NCBI GenBank assembly: GCA_030615805.1
Contig: JAUWYN010000036.1
Location: 1-7,180, forward strand
Reading direction: 5' to 3'
DNA: 7,180 bases
Origin: Hadesarchaea archaeon
Lineage (GTDB): Archaea; Hadarchaeota; Hadarchaeia; Hadarchaeales; Hadarchaeaceae
In this document: in pieces, positions 1 through 6,233 of the stretch
How positions within the stretch are numbered: position 1 is the first letter of the stretch
Layout of the letters: the number at the start of each line of letters is the position of its first letter
Program-made: the position numbers and the translations under genes
Notes under the pieces: generated by a model
What the model saw: only the letters and a program-made list of their open reading frames with translations
What the model was told of the DNA's origin: nothing
Database searches by the model: none

Positions 1-1183
1 CGGGAAGCTTGCCGGGCTGGCGATCGGGGTGAAATCCAACCTCAATGTCACAGGACTTCGGGCGACTTGCGCCTCGCGTACGCTCGAGGATTACGTTTCA
101 ACCTATGATGCCGAGGTCGTCAAGCGGGTTCGGGCTGAGGGAGGCATCGTGGTGGGTATGAACAACATGGACGAGTTTGCTTGCGGCTCGAGCGGCGAGA
201 CAAGCGCCTTCGGCCCCACCGATAACCCTGCCGCCCCGGGGCACATCCCTGGGGGCTCAAGCAGCGGCGGTGCGGCGACAATCGCTGCGGGGCTCTGCGA
301 CCTCTGCCTAGGGACGGACACGGGGGGTTCAATTCGCAACCCCGCCAGCCACTGTGGCGTGGTCGGGGTCAAGCCGACGTACGGGCTCGTGCCGAGGCAG
401 GGACTGATCGACTTGGGGATGAGTCTCGACCAAATCGGCCCCCTAGCTCCAGACGTCCAAGGGGCTGCCCTTCTGCTCGAGACGATTGCGGGCAAGACCC
501 CTAACGAGTGCGTGATGCTCGATGTGGGGTGGGTGAGCTACATGAGCCGATTGGAGGGTGATGGAGTCAGGGGGATGCGCATCGGCATCAGCCCAAAGTT
601 CGCGGAACTCACCACCCCAACGGTCATGGGGATCATCGATAAGGCGATCGAAAAGTTGCGGGACTTGGGGGCAGAAATCGTCGAGGTAGAACTGCCTAAC
701 CTCGAGCGCGGCCTGCCTGCCTACTACCTTATCGTTTCAGTTGAATTCTTCTCGGCCACCCGAAAGTTCGACGGGCGCAAGTACGGGAAGCGCATCGAGG
801 AGGTCTGCGGCGAGGAGGTGCTCCGTCGAATCCTGCGTGGGCGGTACATCAGCCGAAAGGAGTACCGCGGGAAGTATTATCAACGCGCACTCCAAGTCCG
901 GACGCTCATCCGGCAGGAACTCATGAGAGCGCTCGAGCGGGTCGACGTCATCGTGGGGCCTACCGTGCCCAAGCTCCCCCATAAAATAGGTGAGAAAATT
1001 TCTGTGAGTGCTATGTATGCTTATGACTATCTTACCGTCCCCGCCAACCTTGCAGGCATATGTGGGGGAGTAGTCAAGGCTGGTGATGTCAACGGCATTC
1101 CCGTGGGATTACAAATTCAAGGCAAAGTGCTCGGGGAGTTCGATGTGCTCCGTGTGATGCGGGCCCTGGAGGCTGCAGCATGA
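1..1183 (+). CDS. gatA: Asp-tRNA(Asn)/Glu-tRNA(Gln) amidotransferase subunit A, 5' end cut off by the window
   Basis: GatA is the amidase subunit of GatCAB. It releases ammonia from glutamine (or asparagine), which is used to amidate Glu-tRNA(Gln) or Asp-tRNA(Asn). The reading frame is open to the left edge, reading GKLAGLAIGVKSN at positions 2-40, so the GTG at 29 is internal. The amidase-signature Ser-cisSer-Lys triad is complete: Lys in GVKSN (codon 32-34), the cis-Ser in PGGSSSGG (codon 257-259) and the nucleophile Ser in DTGGS (codon 329-331). The two serines are 24 residues apart, as in the family. The family stretches KPTYG and SLDQIGP follow, and PVGLQIQG lies near the C terminus. About 75-80 N-terminal residues are missing compared with full-length GatA. 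The stop overlaps the gatB start as ATGA, indicating translational coupling. Codons near 980-1130 are AT-richer than in the rest of the gene. Confidence 0.96.
   Translation, partial: GKLAGLAIGVKSNLNVTGLRATCASRTLEDYVSTYDAEVVKRVRAEGGIVVGMNNMDEFACGSSGETSAFGPTDNPAAPGHIPGGSSSGGAATIAAGLCDLCLGTDTGGSIRNPASHCGVVGVKPTYGLVPRQGLIDLGMSLDQIGPLAPDVQGAALLLETIAGKTPNECVMLDVGWVSYMSRLEGDGVRGMRIGISPKFAELTTPTVMGIIDKAIEKLRDLGAEIVEVELPNLERGLPAYYLIVSVEFFSATRKFDGRKYGKRIEEVCGEEVLRRILRGRYISRKEYRGKYYQRALQVRTLIRQELMRALERVDVIVGPTVPKLPHKIGEKISVSAMYAYDYLTVPANLAGICGGVVKAGDVNGIPVGLQIQGKVLGEFDVLRVMRALEAAA
1168..1172 (+). promoter_or_regulatory. Ribosome binding site of gatB
   Basis: GGAGG lies inside the last codons of gatA with a 7-nt spacer to the gatB ATG at 1180. 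It supports this start and reinitiation at the ATGA overlap. Confidence 0.7.
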
Positions 1184-2601
1184 AGGTGAAAATAGGGTTC
1201 GAGATTCACCTGCAGCTGGCGACCGAGCGAAAGATGTACTGCGACTGCCCCACCAATTACCAAGATGTCTCCCCAAACACGAACGTCTGCCCGATCTGCA
1301 CGGGTATGCCTGGGTCAAAGCCCCTCCCCCCCAACGAGCGGGTGGTGAACGCGGCGATCGAGATAGCGCTCATGCTGGGTTGCGAGGTCATCACAGACCA
1401 GACCGTTTACATCCAACGCAAGCACTACGACTACCCAGACCTCCCCAGCGGCTACCAGCGCACGAGCTTGCCCATCGCCTTGGGCGGGGAGCTCCAGGGG
1501 GTGCGAATTCGTGAGGTGCATCTCGAGGAGGACCCGGGGCAGTACGACCCGGTAGCCGGCGCCGTCGATTACAACCGCTCTGGGGTGCCCCTCGTGGAGG
1601 TTGTGACCGAACCCGACATCAAATCGCCCGAGGAGGCCCGGAGTTTCCTGCGCATGCTCATCCGAGTGCTCGAGTATACGGGAAAGGTCAGGCCGGAAGC
1701 GGGAGGGGCGATGCGTGCAGATGTCAACATTTCGCTTGAGCGTGGGAGGCGAGTCGAGGTCAAGAACATCAACTCGGTCAGGGGGGCCTACCGCGCTCTC
1801 AAGTTCGAGATCCTCCGCCAGCGCGAGAAAATAAAACGGGGCGAGGCGGTCGTGCGGGAGACCCGGGCTTACCTCGAGAGTCAGATGATCACCACCCTCA
1901 TGCGCGCGAAGGAGCTCGAGGAGGACTACCGCTATATCCCCGACCCGGACATCTTCCCGCTCATTCTCGACCAAGCTCGGGTCGAGACGGTCAAAAAAGG
2001 GATGGTCGAGGCCCCCCACCTCCGCGAGCAGCGCCTCGTCAAACAGTATCGAATCTCCCCGGCCGCGGCGGGGGTGATCGTCAGCGAGCGGAAGCTGGCC
2101 GACCTCTTCGAGGCCGCCGCAAAGGAGGTGGACCCGAAGCTCGCCGCAACTTGGTTCCAGACGAAGCTCAAGAAGGTGCTGAATTACATGAAGCTGCGAG
2201 CTGCTGACATCAAGTTCACGCCAACCCAGCTTGCTCGCTTGCTTCAAATGGTCGGGAGGAAACAGGTAACGCCCGAGCAGGGGGAGCTCGTCCTGCGAGA
2301 ACTCGTGAAGGAACCAGCGGAGCCAGAGGAGCTGTTACAAAAGTTGGGGCTCGCGCCGCTCGAGCGGGCCGAACTCGAGGTCGCCGTGGTCAAAGCGATC
2401 GAGGAGAACCCAAAGGCGGTCAAGGACTACCTAAAGGGGCGGAAGGAGGCCCTGAACTTCTTGGCTGGCAAGGTGATGAAGCTCACACGGGGGCGGGCCG
2501 ACCCCCGAAGGATTACCAAGCTCCTCCGGGCCAAGCTCAGGGGCAAGAGGAAGCGGAAGATTAGTCGGCGAAAAGCGCGTTCAAGAGTATCTCGGGCTTG
2601 A
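1180..2601 (+). CDS. gatB: Asp-tRNA(Asn)/Glu-tRNA(Gln) amidotransferase subunit B
   Basis: GatB is the tRNA-binding subunit that activates and transamidates the mischarged aminoacyl-tRNA with ATP and the ammonia supplied by GatA. The protein has 473 residues. The N-terminal catalytic cradle opens with KIGFEIHLQL. A zinc-site candidate follows: Cys21, Cys23, Cys37 and Cys40 (CDC...CPIC). Then come YPDLPSGYQ (85-93), HLEED (114-118, the family metal-binding stretch) and YNRSGVPLVEVVTEPDI (131-147). The C-terminal part matches the GatB/YqeY tail domain, with VKDYLKGRKEALNFLAGKVM at 414-433. It lacks the AspRS-like insertion and the roughly 600-residue length of archaeal GatE, so GatB is the better call, and the neighbouring gatA agrees. 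Residues 456-473 form a very basic tail; those from 461 on are encoded antisense to the end of ftsY. Confidence 0.95.
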   Translation: MKVKIGFEIHLQLATERKMYCDCPTNYQDVSPNTNVCPICTGMPGSKPLPPNERVVNAAIEIALMLGCEVITDQTVYIQRKHYDYPDLPSGYQRTSLPIALGGELQGVRIREVHLEEDPGQYDPVAGAVDYNRSGVPLVEVVTEPDIKSPEEARSFLRMLIRVLEYTGKVRPEAGGAMRADVNISLERGRRVEVKNINSVRGAYRALKFEILRQREKIKRGEAVVRETRAYLESQMITTLMRAKELEEDYRYIPDPDIFPLILDQARVETVKKGMVEAPHLREQRLVKQYRISPAAAGVIVSERKLADLFEAAAKEVDPKLAATWFQTKLKKVLNYMKLRAADIKFTPTQLARLLQMVGRKQVTPEQGELVLRELVKEPAEPEELLQKLGLAPLERAELEVAVVKAIEENPKAVKDYLKGRKEALNFLAGKVMKLTRGRADPRRITKLLRAKLRGKRKRKISRRKARSRVSRA

Positions 2602-3664
2602 ACTCGACCAAGTCATCATACCCTTGTCCAGTTCCCAAAAACAAAATCGGCTTGCCAGTCACCTGAGTTATAGATAAAGCGGCCCCTCCCCGAGCATCGG
2701 CGTCCATCTTGCATAAAATCGTCCCACTTATCCCCACCGTTTGGTCGAAGGTTCGCGCCTGCTCGACCGCATCGTTTCCCGTGAGGGCATCCCCCACGAA
2801 AATCGTGAGGTCAGGCTTCGCTACCCGTACAATCTTCCGCATCTCATCCATGAGGTTTACATCGGTCTGCATCCGCCCCGCGGTGTCGACGAGGACGACA
2901 TCGAGCCCCCGGGCTTTTGCATGGGCGATCGCATCGTAAGCAACTGCCGCGGCATCGGCCCCCCTTCGCTGTTTAATCACTCCAACGCCCACACGCTCAG
3001 CGTGGATCTCAAGCTGCTCTATGCCAGCCGCACGGAAAGTATCGGCAGCCGCGAGTACTGGTTTGTACCCATGCCCGATGAGATATCGTGCCAACTTGGC
3101 GATTGTCGTGGTTTTACCGTGACCGTTGATTCCGACAAAAACTATCACGGCGGGCTCACCCTTGGCGCGCTTGGCCTCGATGACCTTGAGTAGGTCGACC
3201 TTTTGTTCCGTTGTCAAAATTTCTTGAATCGCCTGACGGAGCACCTCACCCGCGAGCTTCTTGGGGTCCTCCCGCAGGCCGAGCTTCCGCCCCGTCAGGC
3301 CGGCCTTCACGCGCTCGATGATGTGATCGGTCACTGGCACCGCGACATCGCTCTCGAGCAGTCCGACTTGAAGCTCCCACACGATGTCGTCCACATCCGC
3401 GGGGGTGAGTTCCCTCCGGAGGATGCGTTTCACCGCTCGCTTCACTTTCTTGCCGGGTTTCTCGCGAGGCAGAATTTTTGGAGGAGCTTTAGGAGGGGCC
3501 TCGGGAGGAGCCTTCGGCGGGATTTCAACTGGAGCTTCAGGTAGTTTTTCGGGTGGGGCCTCCGGAGGAACTTCAGGTGGAGCTTCAGGTGGGGCCTCGG
3601 GCGCCGCCTTCTTGCTTACACGTTCCACTACCCGCTTGAGCTTCTTTTTCAGCTTCTCGAACAC
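2561..3664 (-). CDS. ftsY: Signal recognition particle receptor FtsY
   Basis: FtsY is the SRP-receptor GTPase. It docks SRP54-ribosome-nascent chain complexes at the membrane. The protein has 367 residues and a GTG start, preceded by a GAGGGAG ribosome-binding site with a 4-nt spacer. Residues 1-19 form a basic amphipathic stretch (MFEKLKKKLKRVVERVSKK), probably for membrane contact. Residues 23-66 are a tetrapeptide E/K-x-P-P linker. The helical N domain covers about 70-165. The NG GTPase domain shows P-loop GINGHGKTT (178-186), DTFRAAGIEQL (208-218), DTAGR (260-264), the G4 site CKMD (318-321) followed by ARGGAALS, and GTGQGYDDL near the end. The G4 site has Cys where the family usually has Thr (TKxD). 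It is the last gene of the minus-strand cluster, 16 bp after pfdA. Its last 41 bp overlap gatB on the opposite strand. Confidence 0.97.
   Translation of the reverse strand: MFEKLKKKLKRVVERVSKKAAPEAPPEAPPEVPPEAPPEKLPEAPVEIPPKAPPEAPPKAPPKILPREKPGKKVKRAVKRILRRELTPADVDDIVWELQVGLLESDVAVPVTDHIIERVKAGLTGRKLGLREDPKKLAGEVLRQAIQEILTTEQKVDLLKVIEAKRAKGEPAVIVFVGINGHGKTTTIAKLARYLIGHGYKPVLAAADTFRAAGIEQLEIHAERVGVGVIKQRRGADAAAVAYDAIAHAKARGLDVVLVDTAGRMQTDVNLMDEMRKIVRVAKPDLTIFVGDALTGNDAVEQARTFDQTVGISGTILCKMDADARGGAALSITQVTGKPILFLGTGQGYDDLVEFKPEILLNALFAD
3467..3598 (-). repeat. Tetrapeptide repeat region in ftsY (E/K-x-P-P, 11 units)
   Basis: FtsY residues 23-66 read as eleven units of four residues in perfect register: EAPP, EAPP, EVPP, EAPP, EKLP, EAPV, EIPP, KAPP, EAPP, KAPP, KILP. 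The first seven units begin with Glu; three of the last four begin with Lys. Codons differ between units (GCC/GCT, CCA/CCT/CCC/CCG, GAG/GAA), so the 12-bp DNA repeat has diverged while the protein pattern is kept. It probably forms a stiff extended spacer between the membrane-binding N terminus and the GTPase. Confidence 0.85.
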
Positions 3665-3680
3665 CGAGCTCCCTCTAGGG

Positions 3681-4118
3681 TTACTCTTTCTTGGCCTTCT
3701 CGAGGATTCGCTCGGCTTCGGGTCTAAGCGCCTCCATGCGCCCCCCCAGCTTCTCCAGCTCCTCGCGTGCTCGATCTAGAGCTTGCTCGAGCTCCGCCCT
3801 TCGGGCCTCGAGCACCTTGAGAGCATCCTCGGAACTGCGCTCCGCGGCGACATCTGCGCCAAGTCCGGTGATTACCTTCTCCGTCGTGGCCAGCTTGGCG
3901 GTGATGAAGGAGTCCGAGCCCACGGGCACGAGGATATCTGTCCCCGGTTTGAGCCCCTTCACCGTCTTAATCGCCTCGAGGGTCATCGAGAGCTCGGACA
4001 TCGAGGTGGCGAGCAACGAGAGGTGCTGGCGAAGGCCCTCGGCCGCCGCTTGGTGGTCGCTGAGCTCGCTCAGGATGCGCTGCAGTCTTTTCTGCTCTTC
4101 ATCAGGTAGTTTTTCCAT
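3681..4118 (-). CDS. pfdA: Prefoldin subunit alpha
   Basis: This is the alpha subunit of the hexameric (alpha2 beta4) archaeal prefoldin, a chaperone that holds unfolded cytosolic chains and passes them to the group II chaperonin. The protein has 145 residues, the usual size. Two long heptad-rich helices (about 3-55 and 95-143) flank a beta-hairpin centre (about 56-90) with DILVPVGSDSFITAKL and KVITGLGADV, the alpha-type arrangement of two hairpins. The ATG start is 4 nt after the rpl18a stop. A GGAGTGATT ribosome-binding sequence overlaps that stop. It sits between a ribosomal protein gene and ftsY, consistent with work on nascent chains. No key element is missing. Confidence 0.94.
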   Translation of the reverse strand: MEKLPDEEQKRLQRILSELSDHQAAAEGLRQHLSLLATSMSELSMTLEAIKTVKGLKPGTDILVPVGSDSFITAKLATTEKVITGLGADVAAERSSEDALKVLEARRAELEQALDRAREELEKLGGRMEALRPEAERILEKAKKE

Positions 4119-4122
4119 CCAA

Positions 4123-4344
4123 TCACTCCAACATGGCCAGTACTCGAGGATCCTTTACTTCCTCGGGTTTAACCTCGACCGCCTCATCTATATGAATTAA
4201 GTTGCGCTTGACCCTGTGCTTGCTCCCGAAATCAGAGTAAACCCGCTCGAGGGCCTGCTCCTTCGAGAGCGCCAACAGCTCGCGGGTGAAGCGCTGGCGG
4301 TAGAGGCCCTGCTTGAACCAACCCCGAATGCGAAATATCTTCAT
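4123..4344 (-). CDS. rpl18a: Large-subunit ribosomal protein eL18a/LX (eL20 family)
   Basis: This is a small 73-residue component of the archaeal 50S subunit, homologous to one half of eukaryotic eL20 (formerly L18a). The family pattern is clear: an N-terminal beta strand MKIFRIRGWF, a basic stretch RQRFTRELLA, then EQALERVYSDFGSKHRVKR (29-47) and a short acidic C terminus. The length is normal for archaeal LX. The ATG is preceded by GGCGGT, a near match to the anti-Shine-Dalgarno complement, and lies 9 bp after the eif6 stop. Its order between eif6 and pfdA matches other archaeal genomes. Confidence 0.93.
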   Translation of the reverse strand: MKIFRIRGWFKQGLYRQRFTRELLALSKEQALERVYSDFGSKHRVKRNLIHIDEAVEVKPEEVKDPRVLAMLE

Positions 4345-4353
4345 TCGACCGCC

Positions 4354-5016
4354 TCAAATGAACCCTAGGGCGCTCTCCACGCGACCCAGCTCGGGGCCTG
4401 TCGTCACCTCGCCCGCGATTACCCCGTTGGAGTTCGCCACCACGCACAGGCCCACGTACTTCACCCCGCCGCACGCGGTGCCGACCTCCACGGGCACCTG
4501 AAGGACACTCGAGAGGTGCTCGAGTTCCTCGCTCGACACATCCGGGTGTACGAGCGCCCCCTTGTTGGTCGCCACCCCAGCCGCGCCGACGTTTTTGATG
4601 TCGGCGATCGTCCCGCGCTCGATGGGAACCCCCAAACTTTTGCCTATGGGTCCTAGGAGTTCATCCGGTAGGTCGGGATTCACAAGTGCGCCTTTGTCAT
4701 TCGCGAGCACGAGGTTCCCGAACGCTGTGAATCGTCCGGGCACGCGCGCAACCCTTGCACCCAATTTCGCCAATCCTCCTTCTTCCATCAGCTCGAGCAA
4801 GTCGGAACACACGAGCGCCGTTGAATTCCCCGCCGCCAGCACCCCGAGGAGTGGACTCCCACCGAAGCTGGTCCTGACCACGGGCACGCCGAGCGCGTCC
4901 AGCACGAGCTGCTCCCGCACGTGAAAGCGTTCCGGGAGCAATGCAATTTTGTCGGTGGTTAGGGCGAAGACCCCGAGGTACGGAATTCGATTGAAGCTCA
5001 CCCTGACGATTGCCAT
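4354..5016 (-). CDS. eif6: Translation initiation factor 6 (aIF6), ribosome anti-association factor
   Basis: aIF6 binds the 50S subunit and blocks its premature joining to 30S; its eukaryotic homologue also acts in 60S biogenesis. The protein has 220 residues, the normal length. The pentein fold of five quasi-repeats is visible: LGVFALTTDKIAL (14-26), LGVLAAGNSTALV (57-69), FGNLVLANDKGALV (99-112), GAAGVATNKGALV (144-156) and VGLCVVANSNGVIAG (188-202), most followed by a P-D or E-x acidic turn. The ATG at 5016 is preceded by AAGGTGG, which overlaps the rpl31e stop region; the gap to rpl31e is 9 bp. It lies among large-subunit protein genes, as expected for a 50S-binding factor. Confidence 0.96.
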   Translation of the reverse strand: MAIVRVSFNRIPYLGVFALTTDKIALLPERFHVREQLVLDALGVPVVRTSFGGSPLLGVLAAGNSTALVCSDLLELMEEGGLAKLGARVARVPGRFTAFGNLVLANDKGALVNPDLPDELLGPIGKSLGVPIERGTIADIKNVGAAGVATNKGALVHPDVSSEELEHLSSVLQVPVEVGTACGGVKYVGLCVVANSNGVIAGEVTTGPELGRVESALGFI

Positions 5017-5025
5017 GGCGCCACC

Positions 5026-5277
5026 TTACTCCGCCAAAAAAGCCTCAACCGAGCCATCGTCCTGCTTGACGACCCGCACCCGGATTCGCGGCAGGGGATG
5101 CTTCGCCCCCCGCTCCCAGAGCTTGCGGTTCAACGCCTGGTCGAGCTTTATCTCCCCCGACTTCATGTGGCGCCTCAGGAACTCGTGCACGATCTTGACG
5201 GCCCGCGACGTCCGCTTCTGGCGGGGCACCTTTTTGGCCCCCCTCAGCGGGATGACGTAGATTCGCTCCTCAGGCAT
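5026..5277 (-). CDS. rpl31e: Large-subunit ribosomal protein eL31
   Basis: eL31 sits near the polypeptide exit tunnel of the 50S subunit, in the region where nascent-chain factors dock. The protein is 83 residues from the ATG at 5277: MPEERIYVIPLRGAKKVPR, then RAVKIVHEFLRRHMK, LNRKLWERG and PRIRVRVVKQDDG, all typical of the family. The frame stays open to a further start codon at 5367, which would add 30 residues. I reject that longer form because those bases encode rpl39e in another frame and the extra residues do not resemble eL31. With the chosen start the gene follows the rpl39e stop by 8 bp. The ribosome-binding site is weak (GATGAG). Confidence 0.94.
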   Translation of the reverse strand: MPEERIYVIPLRGAKKVPRQKRTSRAVKIVHEFLRRHMKSGEIKLDQALNRKLWERGAKHPLPRIRVRVVKQDDGSVEAFLAE

Positions 5278-5285
5278 GGGCTCAT

Positions 5286-5441
5286 CTACGGTTTTATGCG
5301 TTGCCTTCGCCAGTTGCGCCGCTTCGCGTGGGTGCGCACCCTTCCCCCGGTCTTTGCCATCACCCATATGGGGGCGCGCCGTGTGTGCTTGGCGGCTTTC
5401 CCCAGCCTCCGCTTGAGCGGCGCCGGTTTGTTTCGCGCCAT
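5286..5441 (-). CDS. rpl39e: Large-subunit ribosomal protein eL39 (51 residues)
   Basis: eL39 lines the peptide exit tunnel of the 50S subunit. Reading the minus strand from the ATG at 5441 gives a 51-residue, very basic protein: MARNKPAPLKRRLGKAAKHT, then RRAPIWVMAKTGGRV and a tail HAKRRNWRRQRIKP, ending in TAG at 5288-5286. This matches the archaeal eL39 pattern (K..RLGKA.K..R..P.WV..KT...V..H.KRR.WRR) and the exact usual length. Start and stop fit snugly: the PDCD5-gene stop TAG directly touches the ATG, and rpl31e starts 8 bp later. A strong AAGGAGGAT site lies upstream. The gene is short enough to be missed by ORF length cutoffs. Confidence 0.96.
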   Translation of the reverse strand: MARNKPAPLKRRLGKAAKHTRRAPIWVMAKTGGRVRTHAKRRNWRRQRIKP

Positions 5442-5774
5442 CTAAATCCTCCTTATCTTGAACTCGTGCTTTCGCGCCTGCAGCTTGCTCAAAATCTCGC
5501 GCAGCTGGGCGTCGGTGATTTTTGATCCCAGCCTTCCCGCTTGGGCCAACTGAATCAACTGGAGCTCCAACTGCTCGGCGAACTCGGGCTTTGCGGTTCG
5601 GATGTTGGCCAACCTACTCCGTGCCTCTGGGGTCATGATCTGCTGGATCGCTAACTTTTTTTGGATCTCGTATTGCCTCCGTTGTTCGGCCTGGCGTTGC
5701 TGCTCCTCCACCCTCGCCCTCAGCTCGAGCATCTTCCGCCTGCGCAGTTCCTCGATTTCCTCCTCTTCGGCCAT
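5442..5774 (-). CDS. PDCD5/TFAR19-family DNA-binding protein
   Basis: This is an archaeal homologue of human PDCD5. Members are small helical, basic proteins described as DNA-binding; their exact role in archaea is unsettled. The protein is 110 residues from the ATG at 5774. It begins with a charged helix (MAEEEEIEELRRRKMLELRA), then a Gln/Arg-rich helix (24-40). The conserved core follows: IMTPEARSRLANIRTAKPE (46-64), QLIQLAQAGRLGSKITDAQL (72-91) and a basic end HEFKIRRI. A TTG at 5780 would add two residues and overlap the rps19e stop as TTGA. I prefer the ATG, 2 nt after that stop, because MAEEEE- resembles family N termini. It sits between rps19e and rpl39e, as in other archaea, suggesting a link to translation. 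Confidence 0.93.
   Translation of the reverse strand: MAEEEEIEELRRRKMLELRARVEEQQRQAEQRRQYEIQKKLAIQQIMTPEARSRLANIRTAKPEFAEQLELQLIQLAQAGRLGSKITDAQLREILSKLQARKHEFKIRRI
5446..5454 (-). promoter_or_regulatory. Strong Shine-Dalgarno site of rpl39e
   Basis: The minus strand reads AAGGAGGAT, with 6 nt between GGAGG and the rpl39e ATG. It lies within the last codons of the PDCD5-like gene and is the best ribosome-binding site in the cluster. It supports both the existence and the start of the small eL39 gene. Confidence 0.8.
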
Positions 5775-5776
5775 CC

Positions 5777-6205
5777 TCAAGCCCCCTTCTCCCCTGCCTT
5801 TATCTGCTTGACCAAGTTCTCAAGCATCGCCGCGCCCTTGGGGGTGATCTTCCGCCCGCCTCGCTCGATCTTTCGCACGAGGCCAGTTTGCTCGAGCTGT
5901 TGAAGGATGGTGCGGATGATCTTGCCCCCAGCCTTGCGAAAGTGCTCAGGTGCCTGCCCGCGGTTCTGTCGTCCGCCGTAGTAGGAGCGAAGCCTCATGA
6001 TGCCGACCGGGCCGTCCAGGTAAACCCGCCTGAGCAGCGATGCCGCACGCGTGTACCACCAGTCGGGCTGCTCGGGGAGGCGCTCCTTGTGCACGCCTGT
6101 TTTAACAAAGTGACTCCACTCGGGTGGCTGAAGTTCCTTTATCTTCCTGAGCTCCTCACTAAGTCGTCTTATCAACGCGCTCGCCGAAACTTCCCGAACT
6201 AGCAT
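5777..6205 (-). CDS. rps19e: Small-subunit ribosomal protein eS19
   Basis: eS19 is a protein of the 30S head; in eukaryotes it is needed for small-subunit rRNA maturation. The protein has 142 residues, close to the usual 145-150. The family signature is intact: PPEWSHFVKTGVHKERLPEQ (27-46), PDWWYTRAASLLRRVYLDG (47-65), then RLRSYYGGRQNRG, KIIRTILQQLEQTGLV (95-110) and a winged-helix end GGRKITPKGAAMLENL. It is the first gene of the eight-gene minus-strand cluster. The ATG at 6205 follows GGTGG with a 6-nt spacer. Upstream lies about 325 bp with no intact gene, so the operon promoter should be there. The RNase P and YhbY-like genes sometimes found upstream in other archaea are not present in this window. 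Confidence 0.96.
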   Translation of the reverse strand: MLVREVSASALIRRLSEELRKIKELQPPEWSHFVKTGVHKERLPEQPDWWYTRAASLLRRVYLDGPVGIMRLRSYYGGRQNRGQAPEHFRKAGGKIIRTILQQLEQTGLVRKIERGGRKITPKGAAMLENLVKQIKAGEKGA

Positions 6206-6211
6206 TTTTTT

Positions 6212-6216
6212 CCACC
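6212..6216 (-). promoter_or_regulatory. Ribosome binding site of rps19e
   Basis: The minus strand reads GGTGG, then AAAAAA, then the ATG at 6205. The site agrees with part of GGAGGTGAT and fixes the start of the first gene in the cluster. Confidence 0.6.
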
Positions 6217-6233
6217 ATACAATTTCATTTGTC

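Noticed and set aside
1315..2247. 310-codon open frame on the minus strand opposite gatB
   Set aside because: It is fully antisense to a well-supported GatB; long antisense frames are common opposite GC-rich genes. The translation shows no recognisable motif.
3384..3779. Plus-strand frame with Gly-Gly-Ala-Ser repeats
   Set aside because: The repeats are the reverse complement of the Pro-rich FtsY linker, which has clear family context on the minus strand.
4113..4125. Thirteen identical bases (TTTCCATCCAATC on the plus strand) at the starts of pfdA and of the zinc-ribbon gene (6723-6735)
   Set aside because: One shared 13-mer is near chance expectation in 7 kb on two strands, and start-site sequences are constrained.
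5278..5367. 30-residue N-terminal extension of eL31
   Set aside because: These bases encode eL39 in another frame, and the extension does not resemble eL31; the ATG at 5277 gives the normal length.
82..5901. About 23 copies of the palindrome CTCGAG, far above random expectation
   Set aside because: Nearly all are Leu-Glu codon pairs (CTC GAG) in frame on either strand, so codon preference explains most of them; only a few are out of frame.
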